A stretch of 64,000 nt of DNA from Acidobacteriota bacterium (GTDB lineage Bacteria > Acidobacteriota > Terriglobia > Bryobacterales > Bryobacteraceae). A model generated the notes under the pieces. It did not search any database. It saw only the letters and a list, made by a program, of their open reading frames with translations, and was not told the DNA's origin. Positions 24,877-33,169 of this stretch are shown here, one piece after another; the first letter of the stretch is position 1, and each line of letters starts with the position of its first letter. The position numbers and the translations under genes are program-made. The stretch spans positions 1 to 64,000 of the forward strand of contig JAPKZB010000091.1 of the NCBI GenBank assembly GCA_026393985.1. The letters are read 5' to 3'.

Positions 24877-26292
24877 CTACACCTTCTTTAACCGGGCGAT
24901 CGACCGCTCGCGACCGATCGCCGTGAAGACGTGAAACGCGCTCGGCCCCACCGCCTGGCCGGTCAGCGCGGCGCGGGAGCCGTTAATCAGCACGCCCGGC
25001 TTCACGCCGGCTTCGGCGGCGAGCTCGCGCAGCGCCGTTTCTACCGAAGCTTCCGTGAACTCGGTCGCGGCGGCGAGGCGGTCGCCGAGCGTACGCAGCA
25101 GTTCGCGGGCGCGTGGCTCGTCGAGGCGCTCGGCGGCCGCGGGCTCCATCGGAAACTCGTCGCTGAAGTAGGGCAGGCCTTTGGTGGCGAAGTCGTGGAG
25201 TGAGGTGTAGCGGGCGCGGATGGTATCGACGACGAAGGCGAAGTTGGCCTCTTCGGCGCGCAAGCCGGCGGCCTCCAGGGTGGCGCGCACGGCGGGGAGC
25301 AGCCCGTCAATCGCCATCGAACGCAGGTGCTGCCCGTTGAGCCATTGCGCCTTGGGGTCGATGGGGTCTTCGTCCGAAAAATTCACGACGGCGTTCGACC
25401 GGTTCACCCCGGAAAAGGAAAACGCCTCGATCAGTTCGGGAATCGACATCTGCTCGCGGTTGTTCTTGGGCGACCAGCCGAGCAGGCATAGGAAGTTGAT
25501 ATAGGCCTCGGGGAGGAAGCCGGCGTCGCGGTAGGTGGTCACGCTCACCACCGGGCCGTGCTTGCGCTTCGAGAGCTTGGCGCCGTCCGGGGCGATCAGC
25601 AGCGGCAGGTGGGCGAACTTTGGCTTCGTTTCGCAAAGTGCCTCAAAGATCAGCACATGCTTGAAGGTGTTGGTCAGGTGGTCCTGGCCGCGGATGATAT
25701 GGTCGATGCGCAGGTCCACGTCGTCGGCGCAGGAGGCCATGTGGTAGGTCGGCATGCCGTTTGAGCGGAGGAGTGCAAAATCCTCGATCTCGTCGGCCTT
25801 CTTGTACTGGTCACCAAAGACGGAGTCTTTGAACTTGACGGCGCGGTTTTCGCCGCGGGGGACGCGGAAACGCAGGACGAAGGGCTCGCCGGCGGCGGCG
25901 CGGCGGTCGGATTCGGCCGACGAAAGCTCACGCATCTCCGGGTGAAACAGCCAGGGCTCCCCGGATTCGGATCGCTCCTCCTCGCCGGTCTGCGCGGGAG
26001 TGAAGTCGCGGTAGGCGCGTCCCTGGGCCAGAATCCGGTTCGCCATCTCTTTGTGCAGGGCGAGCCGTTCCGACTGCCGGTAGTACTCATCCCAGCCGAG
26101 GCCGAGCCAATGCAAGCCGTCAAAGATCGAGTCGACCGACGCCTGCGTGTTGCGCTCGACGTCGGTGTCGTCGAGGCGCAGAATCATGGTCCCGTTGTTC
26201 TTCCGGGCGTAGAGCCAGTTGAAGATGGACGTGCGGGCCGAACCGATGTGCAGGTAGCCGGTGGGCGAGGGGGCAAAGCGAACGCGCGGCAT
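24877..26292 (-). CDS. gltX: Glutamate--tRNA ligase
   Basis: The 471-residue class I aminoacyl-tRNA synthetase has RFAPSPTGYLHIGSAR at the N-terminus (HIGH-type motif at 15-18), KLSKRKHG as the KMSKS-type loop, LRLDDTD and the GluRS anticodon-binding C-terminal domain. Length is normal. It charges tRNA-Glu and, where no GlnRS exists, possibly tRNA-Gln as well; which applies cannot be judged here. It is four bases from the genes on either side, within the era-gltX run. No clear Shine-Dalgarno precedes the start, which suggests coupling to the BON gene. Confidence 0.95.
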   Translation of the reverse strand: MPRVRFAPSPTGYLHIGSARTSIFNWLYARKNNGTMILRLDDTDVERNTQASVDSIFDGLHWLGLGWDEYYRQSERLALHKEMANRILAQGRAYRDFTPAQTGEEERSESGEPWLFHPEMRELSSAESDRRAAAGEPFVLRFRVPRGENRAVKFKDSVFGDQYKKADEIEDFALLRSNGMPTYHMASCADDVDLRIDHIIRGQDHLTNTFKHVLIFEALCETKPKFAHLPLLIAPDGAKLSKRKHGPVVSVTTYRDAGFLPEAYINFLCLLGWSPKNNREQMSIPELIEAFSFSGVNRSNAVVNFSDEDPIDPKAQWLNGQHLRSMAIDGLLPAVRATLEAAGLRAEEANFAFVVDTIRARYTSLHDFATKGLPYFSDEFPMEPAAAERLDEPRARELLRTLGDRLAAATEFTEASVETALRELAAEAGVKPGVLINGSRAALTGQAVGPSAFHVFTAIGRERSIARLKKV

Positions 26293-26296
26293 CCGG

Positions 26297-26605
26297 TTAT
26301 TCGATGCTGCCGGTGGGCGAGACGCGGAGTTCGTTGTTGACCTTCTTGGCGCCCTTCATTTTGAGGATCAGCTTCTCGGCCTTGGCCTTGGCCTTGTCGG
26401 TGCGCACGATGCCTTTGACAGTAACCACCCCGTCTTTTACCTCCACTTCGAGCGCGCCGCCCTTCACCTCCGGATCCCCGGCGAGGCGGAGACGGATCTG
26501 ATCATACAGCCGGTCGTCTTCCTTCTGATCGGCGGTGAAGGCCAACCCAATGCTCACCCCAAGGCTCAATCCGAAGCTCAACAGGGCGATTGCCAGTTTA
26601 TTCAT
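26297..26605 (-). CDS. BON-domain secreted protein
   Basis: The 102-residue protein has a signal peptide (MNKLAIALLSFGLSLGVSIGL) and one BON domain: YDQIRLRLAGDPEVKGG, then VEVKDGVVTVKGIV and KVNNELRV. BON domains bind membranes or proteins in the periplasm. The ATG at 26605 has a GGGAGAA site; a GTG one codon upstream is also possible. It overlaps the 3' end of era by eight bases and precedes gltX by four, so it sits inside a housekeeping operon. Its own role is unknown. Confidence 0.85.
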   Translation of the reverse strand: MNKLAIALLSFGLSLGVSIGLAFTADQKEDDRLYDQIRLRLAGDPEVKGGALEVEVKDGVVTVKGIVRTDKAKAKAEKLILKMKGAKKVNNELRVSPTGSIE

Positions 26606-27518
26606 CACGTTCTCCCGTCATTCTTCTCCAATCTAACTCATTCAGGAACTCGGGCTGATTGCGCCAATCCGGCCGCACCTTCACAAAGAGTTCGAGAAAG
26701 ATCTTGGTGCCGAAAAACTCCTCCATTTCAAGGCGCGCCGCCGTACCGATGGCTTTGAGGCCCGCCCCTTTCTGGCCAATCACAATGGTCTTCTGTCCCT
26801 GCCGCTCCACGTAGATCGTCGCGCTGATCTTGGTAAGCTTCGGCGTCTCCTCCCAGGTCTCCACCAGCACGGCCACCGCGTGCGGCACCTCCTGATGGGT
26901 CGCCGCCAGAATCTTTTCCCGGATGATCTCGGCGGCCAGAAACCGCGAAGGCATCTGCGTAATGTGGTCTTCCGGATAGATCTTCGAAGCCCGCGGCAGC
27001 AGCTTGATGATCTCGTCCCGGACGGTTTCCACCCCCTCGCCCGACTGCGCCGAGATGGGCACATAGGCGGCAAACTCGTAGTACTTCGGGAACTGTTCGA
27101 GCAGGGCGAGCACCTTCTGCCGGTCCTCGACCAGGTCAATCTTGTTCAGCACCAGAATGGCTGGCACGCCGGCCTTCTTCACCAGATCGAGCGCGCCCTC
27201 GACTTCGGTGGAAATCACGCGCTGCGCATCGTGTACAAAAACGAGCACATCGATCGCATCGAGCGAGGCGCGGACCGACCGCATCATCTTCTGGTTATAA
27301 GGGGTGTCCGATTTGTGGATGCCCGGGGTATCGACAAACACAATCTGGGCCGCGGGGGTGGTCAACACCCCGTCGAGGGCCGTGCGCGTAGTCTGCGGCT
27401 TGGAGCTGACTATGGCCAGCTTCTCACCGACCAGCGCGTTCAATAACGTGGATTTTCCGGCATTGGGCAGTCCAATAATGGACGCGGTTCCGGCGCGAAA
27501 TGCAAGGCGCCTAGGCAT
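26598..27518 (-). CDS. era: GTPase Era
   Basis: The 306-residue protein has the G1 motif GLPNAGKST (16-24), DTPGIH (G3), NKID (G4) and SAQSGEGV (G5). A C-terminal KH domain (residues about 205-300; VIGQKGAGLKAIG) binds the 3' end of 16S rRNA. Era helps assemble the 30S subunit. Eight bases overlap the corC-like gene, and the order phoH-ybeY-corC-era is a classical ribosome-maturation operon. Confidence 0.95.
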   Translation of the reverse strand: MPRRLAFRAGTASIIGLPNAGKSTLLNALVGEKLAIVSSKPQTTRTALDGVLTTPAAQIVFVDTPGIHKSDTPYNQKMMRSVRASLDAIDVLVFVHDAQRVISTEVEGALDLVKKAGVPAILVLNKIDLVEDRQKVLALLEQFPKYYEFAAYVPISAQSGEGVETVRDEIIKLLPRASKIYPEDHITQMPSRFLAAEIIREKILAATHQEVPHAVAVLVETWEETPKLTKISATIYVERQGQKTIVIGQKGAGLKAIGTAARLEMEEFFGTKIFLELFVKVRPDWRNQPEFLNELDWRRMTGERDE

Positions 27519-28773
27519 TCAACTCTTCTTTTATCTCCTCTTCCATTCGCGAAACGCGGACGCGGTCCACGCGCCGGTCGTTCGCCGCCAGCACTTCCAA
27601 GCGTATGCCATCCCGCTCGGCTCCCTCGCCGGCGCGCGGAACCCGCCCCAGCCACTCGGCCACCAGGCCGCCCACCGTCGTCGATTCGAACTCCTCTTCG
27701 GGGCGGTATTCAAGCAGACCCTTCAGATGGTCGACGTCGAACGAACCCGAGACAATCCACGCCCCTTCGCCATCCGGCGCAATGTCCTGCGTCGGTTCGT
27801 GCTCGTCGCGGATCTCGCCGAAGATCTCTTCCACCAGGTCCTCCATCGTCGAGATGCCGGCCGTGCTGCCGTACTCGTCGATCACCACCGCCATGTGCGC
27901 GCCATCGTGCTGCATCTCCCGCAGCAGGTCGGTCACCTTCTTCGATTCGGGCACCTTGCGGATGGGCCGCATCAACTCCCAGACGTGCGCCGACTGGTGC
28001 TTTTCGTCCTGCATGAACATGTCGCGGACGTGGATGAATCCGACCACATCGTCAATCGTGCCGTCGTAGACGGGAATGCGCGAATACTGCTCGTTGATGA
28101 CCAGTTCGCGCAGCGCGGCCACGGTCGCGCCCTTTTCGATGGCCACCATGCGCGGCCGCGGCGTCATCACCTCTTTGACGGTCTTATCCCCAAACTCCAC
28201 CACGCTCTGAATCAGCTTGCGGTCTTCCTCTTCAATCAGACCCTCTTCCTTGCCGGCCGCAATCAACGCTTCAATCTGTTCGTCCTGCTCCTCGGCCGCT
28301 TCTTCGGGCGAGCCCAGCTCCGTCAGCGCCTGCAGGAAGCGCAGAATGGCGATGACGGGCGCGGCCAGGAGCGTCATCAGTTTTACGAGCGGCAGAAACG
28401 GCAGCAGCCAGAACGCGGAGGTCTTCCGGTAGAGCAGTTGCGGAACGATCTGCGAGCACAGCAGCACCCCGGTGCACGCCGCAATGCCGGCCTCGGCCAG
28501 ACCATACCAGAATTCCTTATGCCCCATGCCCATGAACGCCATGGCGAAGACGCCAACCAGGGCGATGAGCGAGTGCTTGAGCAGCGAGAACGTCAACGCG
28601 CCCGTCTCGAGCTTCAGGCCTAGGCGGTCTTCGAGCGACTCCTTAAAGTGGATCAGCGCGTTCGATTCGCGCGACCGCAGCCGCAGCGATTCGAGATAGA
28701 GCAGCTGGACGAAACTGGTCAGCACGACCAACCCGGCCAGCAGCGCCAACGCGGCAAAAAAAGCGAGGCTCAC
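27511..28773 (-). CDS. CNNM/CorC-HlyC type membrane protein with CBS pair
   Basis: The 420-residue protein starts at a GTG that overlaps the ybeY stop as GTGA. The N-terminal DUF21/CNNM membrane domain has about four hydrophobic segments (to about residue 150). An acidic linker is followed by a CBS pair (VMTPRPRMVAIEKGATV ... VVIDEYGSTAGISTMEDLVEEIFGEI) and a CorC/HlyC C-terminal domain. Such proteins are linked to magnesium or cobalt efflux. The link to ribosome genes is conserved in many bacteria but not understood mechanistically. Confidence 0.9.
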   Translation of the reverse strand: MSLAFFAALALLAGLVVLTSFVQLLYLESLRLRSRESNALIHFKESLEDRLGLKLETGALTFSLLKHSLIALVGVFAMAFMGMGHKEFWYGLAEAGIAACTGVLLCSQIVPQLLYRKTSAFWLLPFLPLVKLMTLLAAPVIAILRFLQALTELGSPEEAAEEQDEQIEALIAAGKEEGLIEEEDRKLIQSVVEFGDKTVKEVMTPRPRMVAIEKGATVAALRELVINEQYSRIPVYDGTIDDVVGFIHVRDMFMQDEKHQSAHVWELMRPIRKVPESKKVTDLLREMQHDGAHMAVVIDEYGSTAGISTMEDLVEEIFGEIRDEHEPTQDIAPDGEGAWIVSGSFDVDHLKGLLEYRPEEEFESTTVGGLVAEWLGRVPRAGEGAERDGIRLEVLAANDRRVDRVRVSRMEEEIKEELNA

Positions 28774-29216
28774 GGCTTTCTCGTCCTTTCAATCAGCCCC
28801 GCGGGCAGCCCCAGGGCGTGGCGCCACTTGGTTTCAAGACGGCGCATTTTGCCGCGGTCGGTCTCGTGGTCGTGCCCGAGTAAATGCAGCAAGCCGTGCA
28901 GCATCAGGATCTCTACCTCGGTCGATACGTCGTGACCGTGTTCGGCGGCCTGCTCGGCGGCGCGGTCGGCCGAAATGGCCATCTCGCCCAGTTCCTCCTC
29001 TCCCGGGAAGCTCAGCACATCGGTTGGATAGTCGTGCTGCAAAAACTCCCGGTTCAGCCGCTGTAACTCGGCGTCCTTGGTCACCAGGACCGTAAAGGGC
29101 CTGCCGCCTGCCACCTCCGCGGTAAGCCGCGCCTCAAACAGGCGAAGCCGCCGGCGATCGAGCGGAATGGACCGCTTGACGCCCTGAAACAAGATACTAC
29201 TGCCGTCTGGGGACAT
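28770..29216 (-). CDS. ybeY: Endoribonuclease YbeY
   Basis: The 148-residue protein has the zinc motif HGLLHLLGHDHETD (residues about 107-120), which matches the YbeY H-x3-H-x5-H pattern, and DYPTDVLSFP before it. It processes the 16S rRNA 3' end and supports 70S quality control. It lies 12 bases after phoH, and its stop overlaps the next gene. Many bacteria carry a 7TM-HD phosphodiesterase gene between phoH and ybeY; none is present here. Confidence 0.95.
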   Translation of the reverse strand: MSPDGSSILFQGVKRSIPLDRRRLRLFEARLTAEVAGGRPFTVLVTKDAELQRLNREFLQHDYPTDVLSFPGEEELGEMAISADRAAEQAAEHGHDVSTEVEILMLHGLLHLLGHDHETDRGKMRRLETKWRHALGLPAGLIERTRKP

Positions 29217-29228
29217 GTGTCTCTGAAT

Positions 29229-30263
29229 TTATGTGATTGGTGGGGACGGAATCGACTCCGCGGCCTCGGCGGCCGCGGCGGCTTCCGTAAGACGCAGGGC
29301 CAGTTGGCGGCCCGTGCCAGTGGCTTCGTGATAGCGCTCATAAGCCTTTACGATCCGCTGGACCAGGCTGTGGCGCACCACGTCTTTTTCGTCAAAACTG
29401 ACGAAGCTAATGCCTTCGACGCCCTTCAGGATCTCAAGGGCGTCCAATAAACCACAGCGCCGGCCGGGCGGCAGGTCAATCTGCGTGGCGTCGCCGGTGA
29501 CCACCATCTTCGAGTTGAATCCCTGCCGCGTCAGCACCATCTTCATCTGCTCGGGCGTGGCGTTCTGCGCCTCGTCGAGGATGATGAAGGCGTCGTTCAG
29601 CGTCCGGCCGCGCATAAAGGCGAGCGGCGCCACTTCAATTACGCCCCGCTCGGTGAACTTTTCAATCTTCTCGGACTCGAGCATGTCATAGATCGCGTCG
29701 TACAACGGCCGCAGATACGGGTCGATCTTCTCCTGCAGCGTGCCCGGCAAAAAGCCCAGTTTCTCGCCCGCTTCCACCGCCGGGCGAGTCAGAATAATCC
29801 GCGAAACCCGCTTGGTCAGAAGCGCCGAAACGGCCATCGCCACCGCCAGATAGGTTTTGCCGGTTCCGGCGGGACCTATGCCGAAGACCAGATCATGCCG
29901 CTCGATAGCTTCGAGATACCGCCGCTGATTAATCGTCTTCGGCGCCAATACCTTCTTGCCGAAGTTACGCTGCCGCCCGCTGGCTACTAACGCCCGCAGA
30001 GAAACAGCATCGTCGCCCGTCACCACGCGCAGTAAACTGTTCAAGTCGCCGTTGGCAAAAACATGACCTTCGCGAATCAAGTCCGCGTAATCACTCAGAA
30101 TCTGCCCGCAACGCTCCACGCCCGGCGATTCGCCCTCGATTTCGAGCGAGTCGCTCAGTAAACGGGTACGCACATGAAGAGCGGCTTCCAGCAGCCGTAT
30201 GTTTTCGTCCCGAGTTCCATAGAGGGATTCAATCCCCCGATACAATGGCACACTCAGCTTCAT
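29229..30263 (-). CDS. PhoH family ATPase (PhoH-L/YbeZ)
   Basis: The 344-residue P-loop protein has an N-terminal KH-like part (about residues 1-110), Walker A GPAGTGKT near residue 137, VILTRPAVEAGEKLGFLPG, the DEAQNAT Walker B segment and the VTGDATQIDLP sensor. This is the YbeZ form that works with YbeY on rRNA. It is the first gene of the minus-strand operon. No strong Shine-Dalgarno precedes the ATG. Its alanine-rich tail (LTEAAAAAEAAES) is unremarkable. Confidence 0.93.
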   Translation of the reverse strand: MKLSVPLYRGIESLYGTRDENIRLLEAALHVRTRLLSDSLEIEGESPGVERCGQILSDYADLIREGHVFANGDLNSLLRVVTGDDAVSLRALVASGRQRNFGKKVLAPKTINQRRYLEAIERHDLVFGIGPAGTGKTYLAVAMAVSALLTKRVSRIILTRPAVEAGEKLGFLPGTLQEKIDPYLRPLYDAIYDMLESEKIEKFTERGVIEVAPLAFMRGRTLNDAFIILDEAQNATPEQMKMVLTRQGFNSKMVVTGDATQIDLPPGRRCGLLDALEILKGVEGISFVSFDEKDVVRHSLVQRIVKAYERYHEATGTGRQLALRLTEAAAAAEAAESIPSPPIT

Positions 30264-30294
30264 GCGCAGCGAAAAAACATCGCCTTCATTATAG

Positions 30295-30984
30295 CTAACT
30301 GAGCAGCGTCGCCGTGCCCCGACGCCCCTGATGCTTGCCCAAACGCTCCCGCAACTCGCGCCGCGCCCGCAACAACCTCGACTTTGCCGCCGCCTCCGAG
30401 ATGTCCAACTGCCGAGCCACGTCAGCCAGCGGCAGACGCATCGACTCGCGAAGCAACAACGGCTTGCGCAGAAGCGGAGGAATCCGGTTCACTTCCTGAT
30501 AGAGCAGGGAAGCCACCTCGTTGCGGCCATAACGCTGCTCGGGATCTTCCGAAGTATCGCGCAACTCAAAACGGGTCTGATTCTCATCGGCGCCGGGATC
30601 ATCCAGATAAGTGAACTGAGCCCGCCGCAGCTGTCGCAGACGCATCAGGCACTGGTTGACCACAATCCGGGACAGCCACGTTGAAAAGCGCGAGTTCCCC
30701 TCAAAACTACCCAAGTGCAGAAAGGCTTTCGTACAGGCGTTCTGCACCTCATCCTCGGCGTCCTCATGGTCGCGGAGAATCGACCGCGCCAGCTTGAGAC
30801 AAGCGGGATAATGGCGGTTAACCAGCTCCGTGAAGGCCTGCTGATCGCCCATCTTAGCGAGAGGAATCAGTTCGGCATCCGCGTCGACGATAGGCTCCGG
30901 TTTCGAAGGTTCGGCCACCGGAATTGTCGTGGGCGCCAGTAAGGCGGGGTTGGGGTAGACAGTGTTGATTACTGCGGTTGCCAT
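30295..30984 (-). CDS. ECF-type RNA polymerase sigma factor
   Basis: The 229-residue protein has an N-terminal extension of about 40 residues rich in proline. Sigma region 2 (AFTELVNRHYPACLKLARSI, DAEDEVQNACTKAF, FSTWLSRIVVNQ) and region 4 (LLRESMRLPLADVARQLDIS, AAAKSRLLRARRELRERL) follow. AGAGGA lies about nine bases upstream of the ATG. No anti-sigma gene is adjacent, which is unusual for ECF factors; the neighbour is instead a divergent XRE-cupin regulator. A candidate minus-strand promoter lies 45-73 bases upstream and overlaps a palindrome. Confidence 0.9.
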   Translation of the reverse strand: MATAVINTVYPNPALLAPTTIPVAEPSKPEPIVDADAELIPLAKMGDQQAFTELVNRHYPACLKLARSILRDHEDAEDEVQNACTKAFLHLGSFEGNSRFSTWLSRIVVNQCLMRLRQLRRAQFTYLDDPGADENQTRFELRDTSEDPEQRYGRNEVASLLYQEVNRIPPLLRKPLLLRESMRLPLADVARQLDISEAAAKSRLLRARRELRERLGKHQGRRGTATLLS

Positions 30985-31028
30985 CAGAAAAAGTCCTCTG
31001 ATCCAACCCTAACAGGGGGGGACGGGCA

Positions 31029-31057
31029 ATACTAGTCCTCACTGAAAGTTATTTCAG
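31029..31057 (-). promoter_or_regulatory. Candidate promoter of the sigma-factor gene
   Basis: On the minus strand CTGAAA (plus-strand positions 31052-31057) and TAGTAT (31029-31034) are 17 bases apart, each matching four of six consensus bases of a housekeeping promoter. The -35 box and spacer lie inside the palindrome at 31040-31059. Strength and use are unknown. Confidence 0.35.
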
Positions 31058-31059
31058 TG
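31040..31059. promoter_or_regulatory. Palindromic operator 1
   Basis: A perfect inverted repeat with eight-base arms (CACTGAAA / TTTCAGTG) around GTTA. Its core TGAAA-N4-TTTCA recurs exactly 30 bases downstream. It lies between the divergent sigma-factor and XRE-cupin genes and is a probable binding site for a dimeric regulator, most simply the XRE protein itself. Confidence 0.6.
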
Positions 31060-31071
31060 CAGTGCAACGCG

Positions 31072-31099
31072 CTGAAAGCGTTTTCATCTGAGCTAAAAT
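31072..31099 (+). promoter_or_regulatory. Candidate promoter of the XRE-cupin gene, possibly leaderless
   Basis: CTGAAA (31072-31077, four of six) and TAAAAT (31094-31099, five of six) are 16 bases apart. The -10 box ends six bases before the ATG at 31106, so transcription would begin at or near the start codon. There is no Shine-Dalgarno between, which fits a leaderless mRNA. Confidence 0.4.
31073..31086. promoter_or_regulatory. Palindromic operator 2
   Basis: TGAAA-GCGT-TTTCA repeats the core of the palindrome at 31040-31059, with centres exactly 30 bases apart, close to three helical turns, so both would face the same side of the DNA. It overlaps the -35 region of the XRE-cupin gene. Confidence 0.55.
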
Positions 31100-31105
31100 G
31101 GGATC

Positions 31106-31720
31106 ATGTCAGACTTCGAAACAGGGCCGGATACCATCAACCGACTGCTCGGGTCCTATGAACTGGGCCGAAAACTGAAGCAACTCCGTTTAAGGAAAAA
31201 GATCGCCCTCACCGAGTTGGGGCGCCACACCGGTCTCTCGGCCTCCATGATCTCGCAGTTGGAGAACGGCAAGCTGGTGCCGACCCTGCCCACCCTGGCG
31301 CGGCTGTCCATGGTGTTCGACGTGGGAATGGACTACTTTTTCGGCAGCCGCCGCCGCGAGGGCATGTTTGAAATCGTGCGCCAGGAGGAGCGGATGAAGT
31401 TTCCCAACCGCCCGGAACTGGAAAAGCCAAACTTCTTTTTCGAAGTACTGGCCTTCAAGGCGACCAACAAGCCGATTGAGGCCTACATCGCCGAGTTCCC
31501 GCAGGCGAACGAAGGTGAGGCCACGGCCCACCTGCACCCCGGGGCCGAACTGATCTACGTCATGGAAGGGACGCTGGGGGTGCAGTACCAGGATGAGGAG
31601 CATGAGCTGCACACCGGGGATTGCTGCTACTTTGACTCCTCCGAACTCCATGCCTATCGTGGGGTTTCCAAGACGCCGGCGCGGGCGTTCGTGGTCTCGG
31701 CGCCTATGCTCCTGCGCTAG
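31106..31720 (+). CDS. XRE-family regulator with C-terminal cupin domain
   Basis: The 204-residue protein has an HTH_3 domain at residues about 20-78 (LKQLRLRKKIALTELGRHTGLSASMISQLE) and a cupin_2 sensor at residues about 125-200 (HLHPGAELIYVMEGTLGV, GDCCYFDSSELHAYRGV). In this class the cupin binds a small ligand or metal and the helix-turn-helix binds palindromes, often its own promoter. It is divergent from an ECF sigma gene, with two phased TGAAA-N4-TTTCA palindromes between. The metabolite is unknown. Confidence 0.88.
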   Translation: MSDFETGPDTINRLLGSYELGRKLKQLRLRKKIALTELGRHTGLSASMISQLENGKLVPTLPTLARLSMVFDVGMDYFFGSRRREGMFEIVRQEERMKFPNRPELEKPNFFFEVLAFKATNKPIEAYIAEFPQANEGEATAHLHPGAELIYVMEGTLGVQYQDEEHELHTGDCCYFDSSELHAYRGVSKTPARAFVVSAPMLLR

Positions 31721-31747
31721 GCTGGTCTCGTAATCTAGGATGGTCTC

Positions 31748-33169
31748 GTGAGACTGATTGCCGTAGCGGCGCTGCTGGCCGGGGTCCTGGCCGGGGCGGA
31801 CAAATGGAGCGTGCTGCGCAGTGAGCCGTTTGCCGTCTACACCAACGGTAAAGAGCAGGACGCGCGCGAGGCGCTCGCCCTCGCCGTGCAGGTGCAACAT
31901 ACTTTAAGCGCCCAGTTCGGCAAGGAGTTGACGCCGGCCTGGCCCATCACCTACGTTCTCGGCAAGGGCGACGCGCGGCTGCGCCTCGGCCCGGGGGGCT
32001 ACCTGGCGGGCGCTGTGGACGCGGGCGAATTAGCCGCGCTGCTGATTCGGGAGAACACGCTGCCGTTTGACGAAGAGATCGAACGCGGCGTCATTGCCCT
32101 GTTCTCCACGCTGGCCGTCGATGGGCCGCGCGTCCGCATCGGGGCGCCGGTCGCGCGGCCGGACCTAGCCTGGGCCCGCATGCACCTGCTGTTCACCGAC
32201 GACCGCTACAGCGGCAAGACCCGCGTGTTGTTGGCCAATCTGTCGAAGGGCCTCGATCCGGTGGTGGCTTGGGGCAACTCGGTCGGCGTCAAAGAGACCG
32301 TCATCACCGAACAGGCGAAAGAACATCTCGCGCGCGGAAGCTTTGCCGACGCGGCGCTCAACGGCAAGGCGATCGACCCGCGGCGCTGGCGCCAAGAGGT
32401 GCTCAACGCGCAGGAGACCGCCGAGTTGATGGCCCGCTCAAGCGGTCCGGCGCCGGCGCTCGGGGGCCTGACGATGGCCCAGCTCGAAGAGCAGGCGCAG
32501 AAGTGGCCCCGCTGGCCGGAGCCGCACGTGCGGATGGCGGCGCTTGAGACCGAACCGGCCCGGCGGGCGCAGCGGTGGCGCCACGCCGCGCAGCTCGCCC
32601 TGCGGGATGTGGCTTTGTGGCAGAAGGCGGCCGCTGCCTTTGCCGCAGGCGAACTGTTCGCCGAACAGACCCAGTGCCTGCTGGCGGCCGAAAAGGCCGC
32701 CTCCACCCGCGTCGAACGGGAGCGGCTGCGCACTGAACGGCTCGCGGCGCAGGACCGCCGGGTCGAAGCCGAACTGGCCGCCAAACGGGCCGAAGAAGAG
32801 AAGGATCGGGCCGAAGTCGAACGCCTGCGGCAGGAGGCGCTGAACCGCATCCGCATGGCCGAGGCCAAGGCCAACGACGGCAAGACGCCCGTTGCCGGCA
32901 AGGTGCAGGAGTGGTGGGAAGGGCCGCGGGGCGATGCCTCGCTGCGCGGCCGGCTCGAGCGCGTGGACTGCGTGGGCGGCACGCTGCGGCTGCAGGTGCG
33001 CGGCGAGGATAAGAAACTCACCGCGCTGGTGGTCAGGAACGTGGCACAATTGCAGCTGGATGGCGCCCCCGAGATCCAACTGTCCTGCGGCATACAGCGG
33101 CCGGTGCGGGCCGTAACGGTGGAATACGGGCGCAAGACTCTCGAAGTAACGCGGGTGAAGTTCGATTGA
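31748..33169 (+). CDS. Secreted coiled-coil protein of unknown function
   Basis: The 473-residue protein starts at a GTG with AGGA about ten bases upstream. A signal peptide (RLIAVAALLAGVLAGA) is followed by a globular part resembling acidobacterial proteins with a peptidase-like beginning (FAVYTNGKEQDAREALALAVQVQHTL) but no zinc motif. A long charged coiled coil follows at about residues 335-390 (arginine/glutamate-rich, RLRTERLAAQDRRVEAEL). A small beta domain ends the protein. I do not recognise a family with certainty. Its stop overlaps the next gene's TTG start by four bases, which suggests coupled translation with the transporter. Confidence 0.7.
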   Translation: MRLIAVAALLAGVLAGADKWSVLRSEPFAVYTNGKEQDAREALALAVQVQHTLSAQFGKELTPAWPITYVLGKGDARLRLGPGGYLAGAVDAGELAALLIRENTLPFDEEIERGVIALFSTLAVDGPRVRIGAPVARPDLAWARMHLLFTDDRYSGKTRVLLANLSKGLDPVVAWGNSVGVKETVITEQAKEHLARGSFADAALNGKAIDPRRWRQEVLNAQETAELMARSSGPAPALGGLTMAQLEEQAQKWPRWPEPHVRMAALETEPARRAQRWRHAAQLALRDVALWQKAAAAFAAGELFAEQTQCLLAAEKAASTRVERERLRTERLAAQDRRVEAELAAKRAEEEKDRAEVERLRQEALNRIRMAEAKANDGKTPVAGKVQEWWEGPRGDASLRGRLERVDCVGGTLRLQVRGEDKKLTALVVRNVAQLQLDGAPEIQLSCGIQRPVRAVTVEYGRKTLEVTRVKFD

